DNA of 18,357 nucleotides from Entamoeba invadens IP1 (taxonomy: Eukaryota; Evosea; Mastigamoebida; Endamoebidae): assembly GCF_000330505.1 (NCBI RefSeq), contig NW_004443696.1, forward strand, positions 88,230 through 106,586, given 5' to 3'. Shown one piece after another: positions 1 to 8,200 of this stretch; the stretch's first letter is position 1, and every line of letters begins with the position of its first letter. The notes beneath the pieces are model-generated. The model searched no databases. It was not told the DNA's origin and saw nothing but the letters and a program-made list of their open reading frames with translations. The position numbers and the translations under genes were made by a program.

Positions 1-268
1 ATAAATTACACACTAAATACAGAAAAATACAAAATTAAAAACAAGCAGGTTTATATAATTTGTCGTTAATTTTTCACCACATTTGATTATACATTTGTTG
101 TTATGTTTTATTTACCAAAATCATTGTACGGACTTGTTAACACTACTAATTAAACTCAACATTTACTCTTTTTTGAATAAGTGTTATTATATTTAAAAAC
201 ATAATTTTTCTTAAAAACATTTTTTTAAGAAAAAATGATGTTATTTGTGTATTAATTTTGTAAATGTG
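1..268. other. AT-rich intergenic sequence left of the hAT-like element
   Basis: No coding frame or RNA gene is visible. The only structure is a 13-bp perfect stem at 205-217 and 222-234 (TTTTTCTTAAAAA paired with its complement, 4-nt loop). It is made of A/T runs and could arise by chance in DNA of this composition, so no function is assigned. Confidence 0.6.
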
Positions 269-276
269 TGTTATAA
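269..276. repeat. Left target-site duplication of the hAT-like element
   Basis: TGTTATAA, identical to 1749-1756. Both copies happen to be followed by TA on the plus strand, so the boundary could be argued by a base or two, but only the 8-bp reading leaves symmetric inverted repeats. Confidence 0.75.
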
Positions 277-1748
277 TAGGGATGAAGTAAAATGGTGAAA
301 TAATTTTACTGAAAATTTATGTTTTAGTAAATTATTTGGTGAAATCGTTTCACCAAATAGAACTATTTAAGTTCTAGAATTTCGGTTTTGTTTATCAAGA
401 ATAATTTAATATATATCATTTTAATGTTTTTGGTTAAAACAATTTATGCATTTTGAAAAAAAATGAAAAATTCAATAATGATTTTTTCTTACAATTACCA
501 CAATGAGCGGCAATATTCATCTTATTGTAAATATTTTTGACTTATCATAAATAAAAACAATTTGCATAAAACAGGTTTTAATAAATACTTAAACGATAAC
601 AACATTATGTTTAATAAAAAGGTACAAATCAAAAACATATTATTTAAAAATCGAGGATTTACATAAAACAATATAATATAAAATACATTGAGAAATGCTC
701 ATAATTAATTTAATTTGTTTTTATAAGCAACAAATATCGAAATATCATTTGTACAACATCTAACTGTAGTTTGGATTAATTAACTCTAACAGTATTTGTA
801 TCCATCTGTCTATTTTGTTTTGAAAAATGCGCTTGAAAATACTTATTATAATTTGAGACATTATATTTAAAACAAAACAAATGTAATAAAATAATTATGA
901 ATTTAAATCGTTATATTTTTGATAATAATAATTATGATAATTATGATTATATCATTGCGATTTTATCTATCAGACATAATTTTAAAATAAACAATAACTT
1001 CAAATTGTGACTTATTATGCCAAGTAACATTGTTTTGCAATATTTATTAAAAATATTACATGAAAAGCATATTTTTACTAGACAATATTTCTTTTATTAT
1101 ATGAAAATAATGTTTATTTGAAATAAGTCCAAAAACAAAAAATAAATATCACTTACATACAATCTACGTTTCTTTTCATTACATTAATTGATAAGAATAG
1201 TCGTTATTTTTAAAATGATATTCTGTAGTAAATGATAATCAATTATTTTAAACAAAAAGCGCCAATCGTTTTAATAATGTGTGTCATATAATAATATTAA
1301 TTCTATTATCTATTCTAAAATAAAAAAATTTTGTTATTTATATGTTGTTTTCACTTATATTAACGTATCAGCTTCATGAAATAAAAATATTTTCTCATCA
1401 AACACGTTAAACTTTATTAAAAAACAACAAAAGTTAAATTCGAATTGTTTTTTTTTGAAAAAATAAAAATTTAACGATATTGGTTCTTGTTTGATTATTT
1501 TGGTCTTTTTTGTTTTTTTTATTCATTTTTTTAACATCAATTGCAATAATAATCAAATGTTGGCAGAAATCGAAAAACTTTATAATTAAATTAAAATTGA
1601 TGAAAATGCAAAATGTTATTACTTTTTTGATTTTTAATAAAAATGTTTTTTAAAATATAGGGATCTTTAAGATCGTAATTGGAGAAATATTTTACCAATT
1701 TTTTCTCTTTTTTGGTAAACAGGTAAAATGGATTTTACTTCATCCCTA
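277..1748. mobile_element. Non-autonomous hAT-like DNA transposon, 1472 bp
   Basis: The two ends are exact inverted repeats of 17 bp: TAGGGATGAAGTAAAAT at 277-293 and its reverse complement at 1732-1748. Immediately outside both ends sits the same 8-mer, TGTTATAA, at 269-276 and 1749-1756, a perfect target-site duplication. An 8-bp duplication with ends beginning TAGNG is the signature of the hAT superfamily. The interior has no ORF above 60 codons on either strand and is very AT-rich, so it is a deletion derivative or MITE-like element mobilised in trans. Just inside the ends are hairpins built on GGTGAAA or GGTAAA motifs, as expected for transposase-binding subterminal sequence. Intact ends and duplication suggest recent insertion. 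Superfamily assignment rests on ends only, because no transposase is present to confirm it. Confidence 0.8.
334..358. repeat. Subterminal hairpin in the hAT-like element
   Basis: ATTTGGTGAAA at 334-344 pairs perfectly with TTTCACCAAAT at 348-358 around a 3-nt loop (TCG). The GGTGAAA core also occurs singly at 294-300, next to the left terminal repeat. On the right side TTTACCAA (1691-1698) and TTGGTAAA (1712-1719) form a similar stem. Repeated short motifs inside the ends of hAT elements are commonly transposase-binding sites; here that role is inferred. Confidence 0.5.
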
Positions 1749-1756
1749 TGTTATAA
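1749..1756. repeat. Right target-site duplication of the hAT-like element
   Basis: TGTTATAA, an exact direct copy of 269-276, directly abutting the right inverted repeat that ends at 1748. Confidence 0.75.
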
Positions 1757-2040
1757 TATAAATTGTGTACAACATAGCCAATTATGACAATTTTCAATTT
1801 AAAAATACTTTGAATAATAAATATAATAACATTTTTTTGTGTGTAATATTATATTATTTTATGATATATATTTAAATTATTAAATTATTATATTATTATT
1901 TAAAATATTTTACACTTAAAATAAAAATATAATAATTATTTTAACTATTTTATAATAAAATAATTATCAATTACACAATTATAATAAAAACTACACTTTC
2001 AGATGAAATTTAAACTATGATTATTTGAAAATAACAACAG
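1757..2040. other. AT-rich gap between the hAT-like element and the LRR gene
   Basis: About 280 bp of almost pure A/T with no ORF. It must include the upstream region of the LRR gene, but I do not see a clear copy of the Entamoeba GAAC element or TATA-like motif, and I place no promoter. Confidence 0.4.
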
Positions 2041-2244
2041 ATGACAAAACTTGGTAGTTATCACATTGTAAACGTCTCAAAATACTTTAAGACAATTGAA
2101 GAATTTATCAATTTGACTTATGTATGCAAAAAGTACAGTTCATATACGGACAAATTTGATTTCAACCCAATACCATTGACCAACAAAACATTTAAATATT
2201 TTCCCAAAATGAAAATCCTTCATTTATGGAAAAAAAGAAGATGA
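2041..2244 (+). CDS. LRR gene, N-terminal fragment
   Basis: This 67-codon frame starts at ATG 2041 and carries the conserved BspA-like leader (SYHIVNVSKYF, then FNPIPLTNKTFKYFPKM). It leaves the conserved frame at the A7 run 2230-2236. The expected continuation, an acidic stretch starting EDENFDNGF, is found one frame over from 2237 until the A6 run at 2323-2328. The true start is taken as 2041 because the family leader begins within a few residues of it. Confidence 0.6.
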   Translation: MTKLGSYHIVNVSKYFKTIEEFINLTYVCKKYSSYTDKFDFNPIPLTNKTFKYFPKMKILHLWKKRR

Positions 2245-2346
2245 GAATTTTGATAATGGATTTATCATAAAAGAAAAAGATGTTAACTATGAAGACATTA
2301 ACAAAGGAAGAGAATTTCTTATAAAAAAGATTTTGATGAAATTGTT

Positions 2347-2829
2347 GTGTGGTTTGAAGTCATTTATGCAACTTATGAAAAGAACAAAAATCCAAACATC
2401 AAATTCAAAAACGTCATATATACCAAAAATGATAGAATTAGGTTTGGCAATGAAATACCAAAAGGTGTAACAAAATTTGATGAAGGGTGTTTCCGTGATT
2501 GTAAAGAACTGCATAACGTTGAAATTCCATTTGGTGTAAGTGCCATTTATCCTGGATGTTTTTATGATTGCAATTTTATTAATAAAGTAACAATACCCCC
2601 AAGTGTTAGATATATAAATTCTTATTCGTTTTTCGGATGTCACAATTTAGGAAGTGTTGTTATACCAGAAAGAGTCTCATATCTTAGTGCATATTGTTTC
2701 AGTGGATGCAACTGTTTAAATAATGTTGTTATCTCATCGAATGTCACATCAATTGATATTTTTTGTTTTTTTCAAATGCGCGAATTTGAGTTATTTCACC
2801 ATACCATCAATTGTCCAAGTTATTGGTGA
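2347..2829 (+). CDS. LRR gene, first repeat block
   Basis: This frame carries the segment before the repeats (NVIYTKNDRIRFGNEIP) followed by four to five repeats, for example GVTKFDEGCFRDCKELHNV. The homologous reading begins earlier, at GAT 2329 just after the A6 run, not at the ATG at 2347, which is an internal Met-like position. Homology ends at the T7 run 2766-2772; the last 18 or so residues of this frame are out-of-frame noise. As a free-standing gene it would lack the family leader, so it is best read as part of the broken locus. Confidence 0.6.
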   Translation: MWFEVIYATYEKNKNPNIKFKNVIYTKNDRIRFGNEIPKGVTKFDEGCFRDCKELHNVEIPFGVSAIYPGCFYDCNFINKVTIPPSVRYINSYSFFGCHNLGSVVIPERVSYLSAYCFSGCNCLNNVVISSNVTSIDIFCFFQMREFELFHHTINCPSYW

Positions 2830-2917
2830 ACAGTGTTTTGATAAATGTATCAATTTGGAAAATGTTACTTTACCATCTAAACTTGAATCAATTGAAAAGA
2901 AAGGGTTTTACAAGTGA
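2723..2917 (+). CDS. LRR gene, middle fragment after the T-run shift
   Basis: Homologous only from about 2773 (CANLSYFTIPSIVQVIG) to the TGA at 2915-2917; the part before 2773 is out of frame. It supplies one complete repeat and the start of the next, ending FYK, exactly where the following segment resumes after the stop with the rest of that repeat (SSIESLNIPSGVTELG). Confidence 0.55.
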   Translation: MLLSHRMSHQLIFFVFFKCANLSYFTIPSIVQVIGEQCFDKCINLENVTLPSKLESIEKKGFYK

Positions 2918-2959
2918 AGCTCGATAGAATCTTTAAACATCCCATCAGGTGTTACTGAA

Positions 2960-3418
2960 TTGGGTCAATATTGTTTTTATAAATGTATTAATTTAAGAAG
3001 TGTGACAATATCATCGAGTCTTACAATTATTAATAATTATTGTTTCCAAAATTGTTCAAAATTAGATGAACTTATTATACCACCACGTGTTAAATCATTG
3101 GGTGATACATGTTTTTGTAATTGTGGTATGACGAGTGTAGAAATTCCTTCGAGTGTTACTGTACTTGTTCGCGCTTGTTTCGCTCATTGCAGTAATCTAA
3201 AAAGTGTGGTAATACCATCTAGTGTCACAAAACTTGGTGATTATTGTTTCAATGAATGTAGTAGTCTGAGCAGAGTTATAATACCATTAAGTGTAGTATC
3301 TTTAGGATCACGTTGTTTCTGGAAATGTGGCAGATTAAATAAAGTTGATTTACCGTCAAGTGTCACATTTATTGGTGATGAATGTTTTGATTCACACACT
3401 TTGGTAAACAAAAAATGA
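2960..3418 (+). CDS. LRR gene, C-terminal repeat block
   Basis: This frame is collinear with the fragment ending at the TGA 2915-2917; the codons between 2918 and 2959 continue the repeat. It holds about six clean repeats (for example IPSSVTKLGDYCFNECSSLSRV) and ends DECFDSHTLVNKK before the stop, with no transmembrane segment or anchor. The nominal start at 2960 is an internal codon. This is the longest undamaged part of the locus. Confidence 0.65.
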   Translation: MGQYCFYKCINLRSVTISSSLTIINNYCFQNCSKLDELIIPPRVKSLGDTCFCNCGMTSVEIPSSVTVLVRACFAHCSNLKSVVIPSSVTKLGDYCFNECSSLSRVIIPLSVVSLGSRCFWKCGRLNKVDLPSSVTFIGDECFDSHTLVNKK

Positions 3419-4285
3419 TTCGATTTAATTGATTGTTTTTGAATTTTGTTTGATTACAAACCTTAACACGTTGGAGTTTATTTTGTGATTTTTCCCAGAA
3501 ATTATTTTCCATTAAAACACAACTATTTTGCCGAACTATTAAAACAAAAATATTAGTAAAAAAACATTTTTACTAAAAAATCTTCAAAATTCAAAACGAT
3601 AATATCTGTTCGAGTTTTTGATGAAAAAGATGCTATTGATCATAAAAAACAAAAGTTCAAAAAATAACAATTTGTGTTGTTTTTTATTAATTTTTAAGTC
3701 ATAATCAAATTAAGTAATATGTTTAACGTTGAATATAATGAAAAGTAACTTAATTTTAGCGACGGTTGTCGAAGTTAATCTTGTTAGATAAAATAAAAAC
3801 GACAATTTATTCTCTACAATTGAAAGCGTGTATATTTATAATACAAACACTCAATAATTAATGTGGATCAAGTTAATGAAATGTCACTTGAGTAAAGACA
3901 AAATGCTTATTACAAACGTTCATCGTCTTTGCAAATTGCTATACGGAATGAAACATTCAGATATAATTCGAAATAACAAAAATTCGAATATCTTAGTAAT
4001 TTTTGTTTTTATTTAAATATTAATTTTACTAAAATCACAAAAATAAAAATCCACAAAGGAGCTCAAACTTGTTTTTCCTTTTTTATTGTTTTTACACTCT
4101 GCATAAAAAAATAAAACATCAACTTTTTAACTTTTTTATATAAAACAAAAAAAACAAAGCTCCAGTCTTTTAAACAAAAGATAGGTTGAAATGTTTTAAT
4201 GTATTAAAAACTAAATAGATTAAATACAATTTTAAATTTAATTGTTTATAAATAATTTTTGATGATAATCAAACATTAATATAAA
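3419..4285. other. Intergenic region with scattered short coding-like remnants
   Basis: No convincing gene. A perfect A/T stem (TTAGTAAAAA and TTTTTACTAA) lies at about 3553-3576. Around 3590-3667 a short stop-bounded frame on the plus strand reads like protein (VRVFDEKDAIDHKKQKFKK) but has no ATG. From ATG 3861 to about 4016 another short frame is listed separately. Together these suggest decayed coding DNA of unknown origin. Confidence 0.4.
3861..4016 (+). CDS. Possible short ORF or gene remnant, about 51 codons
   Basis: An ATG-initiated frame with locally protein-like composition (KDKMLITNVHRLCKLLYGMK) in otherwise A/T-run DNA. I do not recognise the family. The last dozen residues are hydrophobic and encoded by T-rich sequence, which may be chance read-through. 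It may be the leftover of a larger gene; no flanking homology supports expression. Confidence 0.15.
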   Translation: MWIKLMKCHLSKDKMLITNVHRLCKLLYGMKHSDIIRNNKNSNILVIFVFI

Positions 4286-5205
4286 AAGTATAATCCGGGT
4301 TTAATTCCAGTGCGGGTTTAATTAAATAATCGGGTTTAATTCATTCTAAAATAATTAAACCCGAAGTAAGAAAAAATAATAAAAACAACACTTTTGAGTT
4401 TCATTATCATAGTCTTGTTTTTTGTTTATATTTATGTAAAATAATTGGGTTTTTACCTAAATTAATCAGAATATTTGTTTTTAGAATAAAAATGCATTAT
4501 TTTTGTTTCTGGAACTATTTTTCGGTACTATTACATTATAAATTACTTATTATAAAATAATAAATAAATAAAAACGAACATAACAAACTCGAGTTTTTAT
4601 TCGTTTTTATTTAAACAGACTTGTTTCACCACCACCTTAACAAAGTATTTGCCGCGAGTGTTTTTTGAAGGAAGTCCACTTTTCAGCCACTGTTTGTGCG
4701 TCCCCATGTCACCCACTTTCCTTGTCCGTACTGTGTGGACGCTGATGTGGTTCCCCAACGCTTGCGGGGCGTTCATTGGGATCCGCGCCAAAAATAACAT
4801 TGAAAGTGTGTGAAACGGGTGCACAAACAGACCGCCTGTGCCTTCTTTTCGATTATCATCTCACTCAGTTTCCACTGATTCGAGGTGAATTATCGACACA
4901 TTTTTATTCGGAATAAGACCAAATATTATCCCAAGCTTTCATTTACTATAATTTTAATTAAAATATTATATTAAATAGTTAAAAAAACTTTATTTTTAGA
5001 GACGATGAAAAAGCCTTTACCATCATCATTTGTTTTTGATTGAATCAAATATTTATTAAATAATTATAACTATGAAACTACCGAAAGTTAATTCCATCAA
5101 TTATTTTTGATTTAAAAAACTTTTAAAATAATTTTCTTGAAAAAAAGTGGAATTAAACCCGATAGTTCCAAAATATTTTAAGTGAATTAAACCCGGATTA
5201 TACTG
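4286..5205. mobile_element. Tc1/mariner- or pogo-style inverted-repeat element, about 920 bp
   Basis: A 21-bp exact inverted repeat occupies 4287-4307 and 5184-5204, beginning AGTATAATCCGGGTTTAATT. With the G at 5205 the right end reads CAGTATAATCC from outside in, followed by TA at 5206-5207, the end structure of Tc1/mariner and pogo/Tigger elements. At the left end the expected C is A (4286) and the flanking TA is AA, so that boundary has mutated. The motif CGGGTTTAATT recurs six times near the ends: direct at 4296-4306, 4313-4323 and 4331-4341, inverted at 4353-4363, 5151-5161 and 5185-5195. The core (about 4600-4890) is far richer in G+C than its surroundings and may hold transposase remains. 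The right end lies 60 bp downstream of the kinase gene stop codon. Confidence 0.7.
4597..4890 (-). pseudogene. Possible decayed Tc1-like transposase N-terminal fragment
   Basis: A 75-codon frame (4824 down to 4597) contains ALGNHISVHTVRTR followed by KSGLPSKNTRGKYF. This resembles the second helix-turn-helix region of Tc1-like transposases, where a TVRR helix is followed by KPLLSxxNRxxRLxF. Just upstream in another frame (ATG at 4859, about 4890-4776) lies LSEMIIEKKAQAV, which could be the first helix-turn-helix, so one frameshift would separate them. No DDE catalytic domain is present, and the element is too short to hold one. The match is by eye and weak; position inside an element with CAGT-type ends is the main support. 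It could also be an unrelated captured fragment. Confidence 0.35.
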
Positions 5206-5265
5206 TATTAAAATTTAATTCTGATGACTGCATTTATAACTAGAAGAAAAATAAAATTATAATTT

Positions 5266-8200
5266 TCACTTGTTTATCAAGCCATTAACCAAGTTGACAA
5301 CTTCGCCAATTTCGATTCTCTCAATTGGATTTTTACACCAACATTTTTGAATGACACCAAACTGTTCATCAGACATCGAACTTTGTTTTTCAAGATGTTC
5401 TCCTCGTGTCACAAACTCTGTAATTTTCCATGGGAACTTGAACTGTTTTTCTGAAAAAGCATTGCACCACCCAAAGCACTCGTACATAGTTATCGCAAAC
5501 GAGTATATATCTGCTGGTTTCTTGTAGTGTTCCATTTTTAATATTTCAGGTGCCATGTAATTTGGTGTTCCGATACCTTTTGTGAATGTCATGTTTGTTG
5601 TCAGCATGTTGACATTTCTAGATGATCCAAAATCAGTCAGCTTTGCATTGACACGTTCGTTATTATCCAATGAAAATATGAGAATGTTGTCTGGTTTAAT
5701 ATCTCTGTGTAAAATCCCATTCTCATGGAGATATTGAATTCCTCTTGCTGCATCTAACATAATTTTAACACGCATTCTGGTGTTAATTTCATCCGTTTTT
5801 CTTTGTTTTAAAACATCATTTAAAGACCCAAAATGTGCATATTCAGTGACCATACACACCTTGTTTGGTATAAACACAGCGCCATAAAAATGGACGATAT
5901 ACTCACTTCTAAATTTGTCCAACATGTTCACTTCATTTTCAAATTCATCAAGTGACTTCTTTTCATCAGTAAAATTACTTGTAACTGTGTTTGGGGAAGC
6001 AATTTGTTTCATCTTTTTAATGGCTACTATATTTCCTCTGTAATTGCCTTTATACACAATGCCAAATGATCCTTCGCCAAGTTTGGTGATCACATCAAGT
6101 TCTTTATAATTAAGTTTGGTCGTTTGTTGTGTCGTTGTGTCAATTCCTATTTTGGCGTTCACAACAATTCCTGTTGTTAAATCAAGTGAAGTGATCATCA
6201 CGTCTTCTTCTATTTTACATGTACAAAGGGGTTGTATAAATATCTCAAATTCACAGGCTTCGCCCCTTTTCAGTGTAACAATGGAAGGAACTGTGCGAAT
6301 TTTGTATGAATCACACCCTTCAATAACACTAAATTGGACTTTCATATTATGTTTTGAAGTGTTTCCTATGCAGATCAAGTCTTTTGTCTCTTTATCAACA
6401 GGAATAAGATCGTCCGTTTCTAAGTCAAACTTCAATTTGGATTTATTAACTACTATATTGTCCACTAATGTCGACATCTTGATGTTCGAGCGACTCATCT
6501 TGTATGTGCACACTTTGAGCTTTTCTTTCTTCTGATTCCTCTTGAATATTACAATAAGAGTAATCACTATCAATAAAACAATTATTATCATCACTAGTAG
6601 AATCGATATTGGAATACCAATTGCCGCTCCCATATTTACCGTTTGAATACAACTGTCACCACTTTCAGACGGTTTGTTATACCCATTGCATCTTACACAC
6701 TTTGAATCTGTAGCCTCAATACAATTTGGTATTTTAGAGTAGTGTACACATTTAGAATCATATAAAACGTATTCTTTTGATACACAATTTGTACACACAT
6801 TTTGTGAAATACAGGATGTGCACAATTTCTCACATTTTGTACAACGCGAATGTGATAAGTAATATCCATCAGCACAGACTTCACAGCCATAATACCCAAC
6901 TTTTAAACAGTTTGTATTTGTTGTGTTATGTTGACACAAGCGACTTTCGGACTCAACAATGAAATAGCCATCTGCACATACAGAACACGAAGTATTGCTT
7001 ATACATGAACTACATGAAATGTCACATACTATACAATCTTTAAGCACTTTATAATATCCATCTCTACAGATAGCACATCCACCACCTGTTGGAATTGCGA
7101 CACTGCATTTGGCACCCAAATCACCAAGGGTCTGGCATTTATTTATTGAGTCAAGATAATACCCACTTTCACATGAAGTACAATATGTCTGTGAGTAACA
7201 CGAACTGCAATCGTTGGTGCATTTCACACACTCATTATTTTCATCGTAATATCCATCATTACACCGTTGACATCCTTTGTTGTCTCTTATTTGACATTTG
7301 GACCCAGTAACTCCTTTCAAAAATGGTAAATATTTAATATGTGAATTGGATATAACAGAGACAGGAAGTTTGGGTTCCGTTTCTGGTGGAACAACAGGAG
7401 CTTCATCTTCGAACGATTCCTTACATACCCCACCTTTCAATTTGAATAAATCGTTACATTCTACACATTTGTTTTTAGAAAAAGCAAGTCGTTTACAATT
7501 TGGATATAGTGTTGGGGGTATTGGAAGACAGAAATCGAATTTGCCTTCAACGTTCAAAGAGTCAACTTGATAAAACCCACTTGAACACAACACACATCCA
7601 GATACACTCGATTTGTCACAGTTTTGTTTATTTTGAAAAACGCATTGATTCTCTTTGACCATCAAATAATCGTTGGCACATCGCTTGCACTTGTTTCCTT
7701 CGCAAAATTTGCAGTTTGGTGTTTGGCAGGCTGTGCATATTCCATTGATGATTTGTGATGACACCGACTTGCATTTAGAGCAGTAATTATGTGTATATTG
7801 CAAACACAACTCATCTGTTATACATTGTTCTGTTCCAACTTTTTGTATTGTGTTTGGTGTGCATTTTATTGTGTAAATTTTGTTGCCATAATTAATACAA
7901 ATTAAAGCTGAATTTGGACACATTTCGCATACGTTGTTATTACTAATATATTTTCCATCCCAACAACTGTACTTCACACCATTTCTATACAATTCATTTG
8001 ATTCTATTTGGTTACATGCATTTGGTGATAAAATAAAACTGTCTTTGCACATTAAACATGTTGAAGTTAATGCTATTGTTGTCTGATATTTGCAATATGA
8101 AGCAATTGACGCACAATCAGAATTGATCGAAATTTGGTCTGAACAATCACATGAAGCCGGTGACAGACTCGATGGGCTGTTGCAGTTTTGAGCACTTTTA

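Larger units (their letters stand above)
2041..3418 (+). pseudogene. BspA-like leucine-rich repeat protein gene, frame-disrupted
   Basis: Read through its lesions, the locus encodes one protein of about 458 residues. It begins with the N-terminal region typical of Entamoeba BspA-like proteins (SYHI..VSKYF.T..EFINL), then carries TpLRR/BspA repeats of about 23 residues of the form IPxSVTxLGxxCFxxCxxLxxV (LRR_5 family). Such proteins are a large family, and some members are surface-exposed. Four lesions break it: one extra A in the A7 run at 2230-2236; one missing A in the A6 run at 2323-2328, which restores the first frame; one extra T in the T7 run at 2766-2772; and an in-frame TGA at 2915-2917 where the repeat pattern expects a Cys codon. 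Homology runs through all four breaks without a gap, so this is one gene. It is either a young pseudogene or an intact gene with sequencing errors; three lesions in homopolymers make errors a serious alternative. Confidence 0.85.

Noticed and set aside
205..234. 13-bp A/T hairpin as a terminator or element end
   Set aside because: Made of A/T runs with no adjacent gene end; similar stems (for example 3553-3576) occur by chance at this composition.
2287..2643. 118-codon open frame on the minus strand
   Set aside because: It is antisense to the LRR gene; the plus frame has family repeats, and this one has no recognisable content.
6116..6535. 139-codon open frame on the plus strand inside the kinase gene
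   Set aside because: Antisense shadow of the juxtamembrane and Ig-like coding region. Several other open frames between 6.4 and 12.9 kb, on both strands, are shadows of the Cys-rich repeats in the same way.
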